DNA from: WTJD01 sp964225175
GTDB lineage: Bacteria; Pseudomonadota; Gammaproteobacteria; Xanthomonadales; SZUA-36
Reading direction: 5' to 3'
Length of the DNA stretch: 56,613 nt
Assembly (NCBI GenBank): GCA_964225175.1
Contig: CAXQNK010000020.1
Coordinates: forward strand, 1 to 56,613
The number at the start of each line of letters is the position of its first letter. The first letter of the stretch is position 1. Both the position numbers and the translations under genes were made by a program. This document shows, piece after piece, positions 18,514-25,962 of this stretch. Under the pieces are notes generated by a model. It did not search any database. It was not told the origin of the DNA and saw nothing but the letters and a program-made list of their open reading frames with translations.

Positions 18514-19281
18514 TTAGTCAATCACGGGCACATGTGCAGCCGTGAACCCACCATCTACCGGCAGATTGGCGCCTGTGATGAACGAGGCATCATCAGACAA
18601 CAGAAAGCCGATGGCGCGCGCAACCTCGTCGGGCGCTCCGGGTCGTTTCAGTAAGTGCATGGATACGAAGTGCTCAAAAAACGCTTCTGACTGGCGGACC
18701 ATGTCCGATAGGGGCGTCTCGATGTAACCGGGGCTAACGCTGTTGATTCGAATCCCTGCCGTGCCGTAATCCGCAGCCATGGAACGTGTCATCTGAATGA
18801 CCGCTCCCTTGGACACGTTATACGGCAGGCTGCCGGGGCCGCCGGTCATTCCGTAAACGCTGGCTACGTTGACGACAGCACCCGCTACCGAGTGCTTTAA
18901 CATGGCGCCGATGACATGCTTGCAGACCAGCATGCTACCGGTCAGGTTGACATCGAGCACCCTCTGCCAGTCCGTCTGCGCCATGCGATGTGCGATACCG
19001 CGGCCGTTGATGCCGGCAGAGTTCACCAGACCATGAATCGGGCCATCCGCATGTGCCTGGATTTTCTCGATGAGTGCGCGGACTGCATCTTCGTCCGTGA
19101 TATCCACGCTGAAACAACGCGTGTCCGCGTCCAGACCGGTCGCCACCGCTATTTTCTCGGCAGGCGCACGATCAACCACGAAGACCTGCGCGCGCGCCTG
19201 TGCGCAAAACCGTGCCGTGGCGCAACCAATTCCGGAGGCGCCTCCCGTGATCAGAATATTCTTTTCCTGCAATGAATACAT
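18514..19281 (-). CDS. SDR-family NAD-dependent oxidoreductase
   Basis: About 255 residues. TGGASGIG cofactor loop, Asp in FVVDRAP favouring NAD(H) (family rule), NSAGINGRG in place of the usual NNAG, NVASVYG, catalytic YNVSK, and FITGANLPVDGGFTA at the end. A classical SDR alcohol dehydrogenase. Start codons GTG 19287, ATG 19284 and ATG 19281 are consecutive; GGCAGG fits ATG 19281 best. It leads a two-gene minus-strand operon with the GMC oxidoreductase, so the two may oxidise successive alcohol intermediates (inference). Confidence 0.83.
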   Translation of the reverse strand: MYSLQEKNILITGGASGIGCATARFCAQARAQVFVVDRAPAEKIAVATGLDADTRCFSVDITDEDAVRALIEKIQAHADGPIHGLVNSAGINGRGIAHRMAQTDWQRVLDVNLTGSMLVCKHVIGAMLKHSVAGAVVNVASVYGMTGGPGSLPYNVSKGAVIQMTRSMAADYGTAGIRINSVSPGYIETPLSDMVRQSEAFFEHFVSMHLLKRPGAPDEVARAIGFLLSDDASFITGANLPVDGGFTAAHVPVID

Positions 19282-19390
19282 CATCACCTGCCGCGTTTTT
19301 TAAGCCACTGACTATAGCCCGGACGCGGGGTCGCGTAAAACTGCACCCCGCCCACATCATTGATTGAAACAGTAATTTTTGGAGCTAGTT

Positions 19391-19406
19391 TTTACGCATA
19401 ATGATA
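19391..19406 (-). promoter_or_regulatory. Shared operator-like 16-mer in divergent promoter
   Basis: TTTACGCATAATGATA, identical in reverse complement to 9817-9832 in the TonB receptor promoter. It lies in the 194-base gap between the minus-strand SDR and the plus-strand small membrane protein gene, 110 bases before the SDR start. The remainder of the gap is AT-rich without clear hairpins. Confidence 0.5.
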
Positions 19407-19475
19407 AATATTGTCCATCCGATGCTACAATACATTAATTATCAATCCAATAGCTATTGCCTGCCGGGGCATTTC

Positions 19476-19808
19476 ATGAATGCATCGCCATGGCCCCAAA
19501 GGCGGTATGGAGGCGATTTGAGCACGGATTTAGTCGGATTGGTCGGATTGGTCGGTCTGATTGGGCTGTTGGGCCTGATCGGGCTGAAACACAAGATTCC
19601 AAAAGACGCGCCCGGGGGGCAGGTGCGGATTTGGGGCATTCTCGGATTGGTCGGTCTGCTGGGATTCTGGAATCCGGTTTACGGCGCCGCTGGCGCGTTT
19701 GGCGTGCTGGGCCTCTGGGGACATCCCGAGCAGAAATTCGCACGACTGGCGCCTTTGGGCCTGCTTGGCCTGATCGCCCCCGTGTGCTGGTTGATGGGGT
19801 GGGCTTGA
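19476..19808 (+). CDS. Small Gly/Leu-repeat membrane protein, unknown function
   Basis: About 110 residues, not assigned to a family. A short polar start is followed by DLVGLVGLVGLIGLLGLIGL, then IWGILGLVGLLGFW, GAAGAFGVLGLWG and LAPLGLLGLIAPVCWLMGW: three or four hydrophobic segments built from G-L/G-V pairs, which suggests tight glycine-zipper helix packing in the inner membrane. I prefer ATG 19476, with GGGG six bases upstream, over ATG 19401, because the latter lies within the operator-like 16-mer. Its stop overlaps the DUF3604 start (TTGA at 19805), so the two proteins are probably coupled. Function unknown. Confidence 0.55.
   Translation: MNASPWPQRRYGGDLSTDLVGLVGLVGLIGLLGLIGLKHKIPKDAPGGQVRIWGILGLVGLLGFWNPVYGAAGAFGVLGLWGHPEQKFARLAPLGLLGLIAPVCWLMGWA
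19530..19587 (+). repeat. Imperfect 9-bp tandem repeat inside small ORF
   Basis: Units related to TTGGTCGGA (GATTGGTCG, GGTCTGATTGGGCTG and so on) are repeated about six times and encode the L-V/I-G tripeptide run of the small membrane protein. Degeneration at third positions indicates an old, selected repeat rather than a fresh slippage array. Confidence 0.6.
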
Positions 19809-21883
19809 GTACACGCCCCGGCCATCTCGTCCGTTCACAGGCAGCGCCAGTTGCCCTGGCCTGCCTGTTGCTGGCAGCCTGTGGACCCGAGACCTCCACA
19901 CCCCTGCCGGAGCCTGCATCCCGCGACGCGGACGCAGCACAAAGCGCCCCTGTGTCGACTGCCTGCGCAGACCGACAACCGCTTCGCAAAGCCCTGTTCG
20001 GGGATTTGCATGTTCATACCACCTACTCGTTTGACGCCTATTCCTACGGCGTAACCGCCACACCGGAGGATGCCTACCGATTCGCCAAGGGCGAGCCCAT
20101 GGCGTACTTCCCCCGCAGTTCGGAAGGCAAGCTGACTGGCGAAATCCGGATTGACCGCCCGCTGGATTTCCTGGCCGTAACCGATCACGCAGAATTTCTC
20201 GGCGAGTACGGCCTGTGCAACCAGCAGGAATACGCTGCCTACGACACGGCGTATTGCATGACCTTCAGAGCCGGGGGCCGTGAAGCCATGATCGCAACCG
20301 CGATTCCACTGACCCTTGAGCCGGCGCAGCGCATGTCTGAAGTCTGTCGCCAGGGTGACAAGGCCTGTCTCTCAGCGACCCGGTCCCTGTGGCGAAACAT
20401 TGTTGACGCCGCCGAGAGTGCCCAGGACCACAGCAATGCCTGTGCCTTCACCGCCCTGGTCGGCTACGAATATACCGGTTCACCGGCCTCCAGCAATTAT
20501 CACCGCAATGTATTGTTCAGGAGCGCGCTGGTTCCTGACCGGCCCGTCAGCCAATTCGAAGCCCGTCATGATTATCAGCTCTGGGAGGAACTGGGCCGAG
20601 CATGCACCCCGGAGCGCGGCTGCGAGTTCCTGACCATACCCCATAACAGCAACCTCTCCAACGGTCGGGAGTTGGCGCTGTATGCGAATTTGCCCCTTTC
20701 CCCGGAAAATCGCCTGCGATTCACCCGGGCAAAGCTGAAGTACGAGCCGGTCATGGAAATTTTCCAGCACAAGGGCAATTCCGAGTGTGAGAACGGTTTC
20801 CCCGGAATCACGGGACCGCCCGATGAGCTGTGCGCACTGGAACAGATTCGCCCACTGGGCAAACCTGGCATGACGGGGCGCGTGTCGATAAAGGATGGAA
20901 ACCTGAGCATTAGCCCACCCGTGGACAACCCCACGGTATGGTGCAAAGAGGGAGAAGTCGGCTTTGGGGGCATGCAGGGCAACGGCTGCCTGTCGCAAAA
21001 CGACTTCTTACGTTCCGCCTTGCTGTCCGGGCTGCAAGAGCAGCAGGCGCTGGGTATTAATCCCATGAAATATGGAGTGGTTGCCAGCACGGATACTCAC
21101 ATGGCAACAGCTGGCGCCACCAAGGAATCGGAGTGGCAAGGGCACATTCTAAGCGAGTGGAATCGCGCTGGCCGCCTGTCTGACAACACCCTCATCCCCG
21201 GGGGAAAGCTGGGCAATCCCGGTGGGCTGACTGGCGTCTGGGCCGAAGAAAACTCCAGGGACGCCATATTCTCGGCGATTCAGCGGCGAGAGGTTTTTGG
21301 CACCTCCGGTCCACGTATCCGGCCGCGCTTGTTCGGTGGCTGGGGGTTTGGAGACGATCTCTGCGATGACCCGCAAATGATCGCCACCGCTTACCGCCTA
21401 GGGGTTCCGATGGGTGCTGACCTGCCCCCTCGCCTGGAGTCCTCCGCATCCCCCCGTTTCCTCGCCACCGCCCTGGCTGACCCCGCAGGAGACGCGACAC
21501 CCTTGCAAAAACTTCAGATCATCAAAGGCTGGGTGTCTCCCGCGGGTGGCGCGAACTATATGGTCTATGACGTCATTGGGGACCTCGACTCGACCGCGGG
21601 CGTGGATCTCCAGACCGGGGACCGATTCGGCACCGGTCATTCGCAATTATGCGCCGTATTCGAGGATCCGGATTTTGACCCCGGGGAACTTGCGTACTAC
21701 TACCTGCGCGCGGCTGAAAACCCCTCGCCGCGCTGGAGCCTGCTGGATTGCCTGTCTTACGATGCAACCGAACGTCCGGAGGTTTGCGACGAGCCGGAAA
21801 TCTTCACGAGCATCCAGGAACTCGCCTGGACTTCACCCATCTGGTACTCGCCGCCAGTTCAGCTGCAGACGGAATCGCCATGA
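19805..21883 (+). CDS. DUF3604-family lipoprotein (PHP-like)
   Basis: About 692 residues. The N-terminus has a lipoprotein signal with lipobox LLAAC (lipid-modified Cys26), so the protein is probably anchored in the cell envelope. The mature part begins with FGDLHVHTTYSFDA and continues with LAVTDHAEFLGEYG and TIPHNSNLSNG, histidine/aspartate patterns of the DUF3604 family, which resembles PHP metal-dependent hydrolases. The reaction is unknown. I use TTG 19805, overlapping the previous stop; GTG 19799 is the alternative. The frame is open to 19457 but that part overlaps the upstream gene and has no signal character. Coupled to a downstream SDR by ATGA. Confidence 0.8.
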   Translation: MSTRPGHLVRSQAAPVALACLLLAACGPETSTPLPEPASRDADAAQSAPVSTACADRQPLRKALFGDLHVHTTYSFDAYSYGVTATPEDAYRFAKGEPMAYFPRSSEGKLTGEIRIDRPLDFLAVTDHAEFLGEYGLCNQQEYAAYDTAYCMTFRAGGREAMIATAIPLTLEPAQRMSEVCRQGDKACLSATRSLWRNIVDAAESAQDHSNACAFTALVGYEYTGSPASSNYHRNVLFRSALVPDRPVSQFEARHDYQLWEELGRACTPERGCEFLTIPHNSNLSNGRELALYANLPLSPENRLRFTRAKLKYEPVMEIFQHKGNSECENGFPGITGPPDELCALEQIRPLGKPGMTGRVSIKDGNLSISPPVDNPTVWCKEGEVGFGGMQGNGCLSQNDFLRSALLSGLQEQQALGINPMKYGVVASTDTHMATAGATKESEWQGHILSEWNRAGRLSDNTLIPGGKLGNPGGLTGVWAEENSRDAIFSAIQRREVFGTSGPRIRPRLFGGWGFGDDLCDDPQMIATAYRLGVPMGADLPPRLESSASPRFLATALADPAGDATPLQKLQIIKGWVSPAGGANYMVYDVIGDLDSTAGVDLQTGDRFGTGHSQLCAVFEDPDFDPGELAYYYLRAAENPSPRWSLLDCLSYDATERPEVCDEPEIFTSIQELAWTSPIWYSPPVQLQTESP

Positions 21884-22674
21884 GCAGCCGCAAGGACTTG
21901 AATGGCAAAGTGGTGATTGTCACCGGTGCAGCGCGGGGCATAGGGGCGGCGATCTGCCAGGCCCTGTCGGAGGCCTCGGCCACAGTGGTGGCGGCGGATA
22001 TCCTGGATGACGATGTCAAATTGACCGCCGATCGCCTGGGCGACCAGGTCAAGGCCCGTTCACTCGATGTGACCGACGAGCGTGCGTGGGCGAAGCTGGT
22101 GGGTAAGGTCCAGCACGAATATGGCCGCATCGACGGACTGGTCAACAATGCCGGCATACTGGGTTTCGCAACCCTCGAGAACACCGACCCCGCTGATTTC
22201 AGGCGCATATTCGAGGTCAATGTCACCGGGACATTTCTTGGCATCCGGGCCGTAGCGCCCGTGATGAGGACCGCTGGTTCTGGGTGCATCGTCAATGTCT
22301 CCTCCTCATCCGCTATTCTCCCGAACAATGCAACAGGCGCGTATGCAGCAAGCAAATTTGCAATCCGAGGTCTCACGCGAACAGCTGCCCTCGAACTGGC
22401 GCCTGGTGGTGTGCGAGTCAACAGCATCCATCCCGGGGGGGTAAATACCCCGATGACCAATCCGCAGGGAATTCCCAGCGAGCAGCTCAATACCCGTTAC
22501 GGTTTCGTGCCGCAGGGCCGTGGCTCCGAGCCCAAAGAAATTGCCGCCGTCGTGCGTTTCCTGCTATCGGACGAGGCCTCTTATTGCAATGGCGCGGAAA
22601 TCGTTGTCGATGGTGGTTTGACTGCAGGTCAGTATTTCTACGGTTTGCCCGGCGCACCCGAGCTGTCATCCTGA
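21880..22674 (+). CDS. SDR-family oxidoreductase, hydroxysteroid dehydrogenase-like
   Basis: 264 residues. TGAARGIG, Asp in VAADILDD (NAD preference by family rule), NNAGILG, NVSSSSAI, catalytic YAASK, and SYCNGAEIVVDGGLTAG. The pattern resembles 3-alpha(or 20-beta)-hydroxysteroid dehydrogenases, where PLNGKVVIVTGAARG-type starts are usual, but this is not decisive. The start overlaps the DUF3604 stop at 21880. Its last 37 bases overlap the tail of the minus-strand flavoprotein gene, an unusually long convergent overlap. Confidence 0.83.
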   Translation: MSSRKDLNGKVVIVTGAARGIGAAICQALSEASATVVAADILDDDVKLTADRLGDQVKARSLDVTDERAWAKLVGKVQHEYGRIDGLVNNAGILGFATLENTDPADFRRIFEVNVTGTFLGIRAVAPVMRTAGSGCIVNVSSSSAILPNNATGAYAASKFAIRGLTRTAALELAPGGVRVNSIHPGGVNTPMTNPQGIPSEQLNTRYGFVPQGRGSEPKEIAAVVRFLLSDEASYCNGAEIVVDGGLTAGQYFYGLPGAPELSS

Positions 22675-24389
22675 GCGCGCTTGAAATGATCTCCGTCGCG
22701 GATTGCTGCATGCGCGCCGGCTCGGCGACCAGCGAATACCCCATCAGCGATGGACAGGCCACTCATGTACATGTTGGAGGGTATCCCCACTGCCGTTCGG
22801 CCGGCCGCATAGAGACCCGCGATGGGCGCTCGCGTCTTGTCCAGCACCTCACCGGTCTTCTCGTCAACGACCAGCCCCCCCAGCGTCATCACCGTGCAGG
22901 GCAAAAGTGGCTGGGCGAGCGAGACATCAATCACATAAAACGGGGGTTGTAAGGCAGACGCATCCGAACTGGATTTCCCGGACGGATCGGTCACTGTCCC
23001 GCCTGCCAGGCCCAAGTAGTTCTCCAACGTTGATCTGAAGGTATCAGTGTCGAAACCGTAATGGTTGCATAGCGACTCGGCCCCGGAAAAGCGTCGCATG
23101 CCAAAGACCTGGTTCAATATGGTTAACTGTCGCTGAAAAGGCAAAAGCTTCCCAAACACGACCTGGTGCCAGGCACTGCGCATGAGTCGCCGGTCAATGA
23201 TCAACCACGCCCGGCCATCGCACTGCTCGACCATCGTCGTGCCGATGGTCGCGCCATACGCGGATTCGTTTACGAATCGCGCACCCTGCTGATTGACAAT
23301 CATGCCTTTTGACCAGGCCAGTGGCGGATTAATAAAACGCCAGGCGCTCACCCGGCCCATATGACGGGTGGTTCCGCCCACGCTCTCTCCCAGGCGGATT
23401 CCGCTGCCATTGTCGGCTCGCGTTCCCAAGGGAAAGCCTGGCAAATAGCTCTTACAGTAACGCTTGACCATGGACCGATTGAATATGAAACCGCCTGCAG
23501 ACAGCACCACGCCCCGCCGGGCCCGGTAACATCGCGACTCGCCGTGTGTCAGGCGAATGGCTGCGGCGCGCCGATACAGCCGGCCGGCGAATCGACCCAT
23601 CCACCGGCGTCCCGGCAGGACAGGGGGATAAAAGCGCAGCAGGCGCTCGGCCCATTTCAAGTGGCGAACATAGCGTTTGAGCGCACGCCCCCTTTCGGGC
23701 AGACACCATGCTCGCAGCCCGATGACGCGACCGTCAGGAACGGTCAGAAGCTGCCTGACTTCCGAGTAACGGTCCAGGCGGACACCCATGCGCATCGCCG
23801 ATTGCTTCAAAGGCTCGAAGATTGAACCACCCAGATTTACTGCAGCGCGCCTGGATCTCGTCACCCCACGGTGTCCACGGGCGGCCGGCGGGTGCCGGCC
23901 CGCGAAAGCACTTAGAAGCGAATTGTCCGAATGATAGAGAAAATAACCGGCGCCCGGGTAGGAGGTTTTCTCTTTCCAGACCGGGCCGGAAAACTGTACG
24001 CCATGGCGTATTAACCAGTCGAGGGTCGATGCGCTTTGCTCGCAAAACCGCCTCAGAGTCTCATCGCTAACAACAGTTCCCGTCTCTTGCTTGAGGTATT
24101 CAAACATCGCTTCAGGTGAATCCTGCTCGCCACAATCGCGCTGGATTCTCGTGCCCCCACCCGCGTAATACACACCCCCGCTGAGCATGGTTGCACCGCC
24201 GCCCCGTGCGGTGTCCAAGGCAATCACTTCCAGCCCCCGCTCACGCGCCTCGAGGGCTGCCGACACGCCGGCAGCGCCGAATCCTACAACCACGAGATCA
24301 GCGTGCGCATACCATGAGATATCTTCCGGTGATTTCACGACCTGTGCATCGTCCACTGGAGGCGACCGGGGTGGTGGATGTTGCTGCAT
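22638..24389 (-). CDS. FAD-binding fumarate-reductase/KstD-like flavoprotein
   Basis: 583 residues. After a proline-rich start come the FAD-binding GFGAAGVSAALEARERG, a GGGATMLSGGVYYAGGG loop, SAGGFIFNRSM, and C-terminal PPFYVIDVSL and GLYAAGRTAVGIPSNMYMSG. This is the flavoprotein superfamily of 3-ketosteroid dehydrogenases, the 5-alpha-reductases TesI/BaiJ and fumarate reductases, but it diverges from the KstD-like protein at the left of the window and has an Arg-rich middle. A delta4(5-alpha) or delta1 redox role on a 3-ketosteroid is likely; direction and position cannot be read. It diverges from an SDR across an AT-rich promoter region. Confidence 0.78.
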   Translation of the reverse strand: MQQHPPPRSPPVDDAQVVKSPEDISWYAHADLVVVGFGAAGVSAALEARERGLEVIALDTARGGGATMLSGGVYYAGGGTRIQRDCGEQDSPEAMFEYLKQETGTVVSDETLRRFCEQSASTLDWLIRHGVQFSGPVWKEKTSYPGAGYFLYHSDNSLLSAFAGRHPPAARGHRGVTRSRRAAVNLGGSIFEPLKQSAMRMGVRLDRYSEVRQLLTVPDGRVIGLRAWCLPERGRALKRYVRHLKWAERLLRFYPPVLPGRRWMGRFAGRLYRRAAAIRLTHGESRCYRARRGVVLSAGGFIFNRSMVKRYCKSYLPGFPLGTRADNGSGIRLGESVGGTTRHMGRVSAWRFINPPLAWSKGMIVNQQGARFVNESAYGATIGTTMVEQCDGRAWLIIDRRLMRSAWHQVVFGKLLPFQRQLTILNQVFGMRRFSGAESLCNHYGFDTDTFRSTLENYLGLAGGTVTDPSGKSSSDASALQPPFYVIDVSLAQPLLPCTVMTLGGLVVDEKTGEVLDKTRAPIAGLYAAGRTAVGIPSNMYMSGLSIADGVFAGRRAGAHAAIRDGDHFKRAQDDSSGAPGKP

Positions 24390-24399
24390 TTTTGAGGAT

Positions 24400-24468
24400 T
24401 ATTTTTACAGTATATTTTTACGATATTGAGTATAACTAATGTTGTCTGCTTATGATATCGTTGATATC
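24400..24468. promoter_or_regulatory. Divergent promoter region with direct and inverted repeats
   Basis: The 139-base AT-rich gap holds two 14-base direct repeats, TATTTTTACAGTAT (24400-24413) and TATTTTTACGATAT (24413-24426), and the dyad GATATC-GTT-GATATC (24454-24468). TTTTTACG-AT partly resembles the shared TTTACGCATAATGATA element. Likely regulator-binding sites for the flavoprotein and SDR genes. Confidence 0.45.
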
Positions 24469-24528
24469 CTGATCTTTTTTCTACGAATTCAATAAATATC
24501 TCTTTTTGCAAAACAGGCTCGAAAGACG

Positions 24529-25299
24529 ATGTCAATACTGAACAAATTTCGCATCGACGGACAAATCGCCCTTGTCAGCGGCGCCAGCCGCGGAATCGGT
24601 TTGGCAATCGCAACGGCCCTGGCGGAGGCCGGTGCCGATGTGGTCTGTGCTGCCCGGAACGCCACGGATGTCAGCACTGTCGCCGAATCGATTGGCGCGA
24701 GCACTGGCCGACGGACGCGTGGTTTCGCCTGCGATGTCAGTGATCCCGCTCAACGGCGCAAACTCGTGGAATTTGTCAACACCGAGCTGGGAGGCCTGAA
24801 TATCATTGTGAACAATGCCGGGGGGAGCCCTCCAAATGATCCACGCAGCATGGAGGCCGAACAATTCTCGAGTGTGCTGAGTTGGAATGTTGTGCCCGCT
24901 TATGACCTGAGTCGCCTCGGCGCGCCTTACATCATCAATTCCGGCGGCGGCTGCGTTATCAATATTTCCTCGGCTGCAGCCCGCTACCGCCAGAAGCGTT
25001 TCAGCGCTTACGGCTCCGCCAAGGCGGCCCTTAATCAGATGACACGACTCCTGGCACAGGACTACGCACCGCAGATCCGCTTCAATGCCATTGAGCCGGG
25101 CTCGGTCCAGACCCAGGCACTGGAATCTTTCCTGTCCGCTGACCTCAGAAAGAAACTGGTTTCAGCGACTCCACTGGGGCGTCTTGGAAACGTCGATGAT
25201 ATCGCCGCCGCGGCGGTCTTTCTCGCCGCGCCTTCAAGCGCCTGGATGACCGGCAAGGTTCTGGAGATCGATGGCGGGCTGGAAGCACCCGCCTGGTGA
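24529..25299 (+). CDS. SDR-family NADP-dependent oxidoreductase
   Basis: 256 residues. SGASRGIG loop, Arg in CAARNAT suggesting NADP(H), NNAGGSPP, NISSAAAR, catalytic YGSAK and WMTGKVLEIDGGLEAP. The NNAGGSP signature is shared with the SDR at the left edge of the window, suggesting a related subgroup. It is first in a plus-strand run with the SRPBCC protein, the ligase, the OYE-like enzyme and the nitroreductase, so it likely acts on the same substrate stream. Confidence 0.85.
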   Translation: MSILNKFRIDGQIALVSGASRGIGLAIATALAEAGADVVCAARNATDVSTVAESIGASTGRRTRGFACDVSDPAQRRKLVEFVNTELGGLNIIVNNAGGSPPNDPRSMEAEQFSSVLSWNVVPAYDLSRLGAPYIINSGGGCVINISSAAARYRQKRFSAYGSAKAALNQMTRLLAQDYAPQIRFNAIEPGSVQTQALESFLSADLRKKLVSATPLGRLGNVDDIAAAAVFLAAPSSAWMTGKVLEIDGGLEAPAW

Positions 25300-25306
25300 T
25301 GCGCCG

Positions 25307-25783
25307 ATGACATCCTGCCTGATCGAAACTCCAGCCATTCGGATCGAGGCCCCGGCCACTGTCGTCTGGGACATTCTCGTGGATTTTGCACGCTACCCCG
25401 AGTGGAATCCGTTCACTGTTCGGGTGGAGTCGAGCGGGCTCATCGGAGAGCCCGTTATTGTCTATATCGCACGTGGGCATTCAGCGAAACTCATGCGTCA
25501 GGATTTTGTCCTCGAGACGTTCGACCCTCCAGTTCAGATTTCCTGGCGCCTTCCCAAAATATTTCACCGCAGTCTCTTCACTGCATACCGCATTCAACGG
25601 GTTGACCCACTGGGTCCCGGGGAATGCACATACACAACATCCGATGAATTTTCTGGTCTGCTCGCGCGCCGCATTCACAGGGCTCAGGGGCGCTGGGTCG
25701 AGCGACAATTCATTCGCGTGGCAGAGGCACTCAAGGCTCGGGCCGAGCAACTGGCCTCCAGGCCCGGATCACTGCAGGCATGA
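25307..25783 (+). CDS. SRPBCC-domain (polyketide cyclase/START-like) protein
   Basis: 158 residues. AIRIEAPATVVWDILVDF and RYPEWNPFTVRVE are the typical start of the SRPBCC fold, a deep hydrophobic ligand-binding cavity. Members bind or process hydrophobic molecules, including sterols in START proteins; no catalytic set is evident. The ATG at 25307 lies seven bases after the SDR stop; an earlier in-frame ATG lies inside that gene. A carrier or chaperone for a hydrophobic intermediate is a reasonable guess, no more. Confidence 0.75.
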   Translation: MTSCLIETPAIRIEAPATVVWDILVDFARYPEWNPFTVRVESSGLIGEPVIVYIARGHSAKLMRQDFVLETFDPPVQISWRLPKIFHRSLFTAYRIQRVDPLGPGECTYTTSDEFSGLLARRIHRAQGRWVERQFIRVAEALKARAEQLASRPGSLQA

Positions 25784-25962
25784 CTGACCCGATCACGGTA
25801 TCGACGCGCCGCTGGACGCGCAATTGCTAATGGTGCTTAGTGAGCGCTACCATGAAGCCGGGATTGCGCCATGACTGAAGACATCTCCATCATGCAAGCT
25901 ATTTTGATGCATAGCGGCAACGTCTGTAGCAAGGTCTCCTGTGGCCGGGGCAGGCGCGTTTT

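Noticed and set aside
19401..19475. Earlier ATG (19401) for the Gly/Leu-repeat protein
   Set aside because: The ATG lies inside the shared operator-like 16-mer, lacks a ribosome site, and the added residues have no membrane character.
19530..19587. Possible CRISPR or minisatellite array
   Set aside because: Units are only about 9 bases, without spacers, and are explained by the coding of a Leu-Val-Gly repeat.
19457..19804. N-terminal extension of the DUF3604 protein
   Set aside because: This stretch is the out-of-frame reading of the Gly/Leu-repeat gene; starting at 19805 (or 19799) gives a proper lipoprotein signal.
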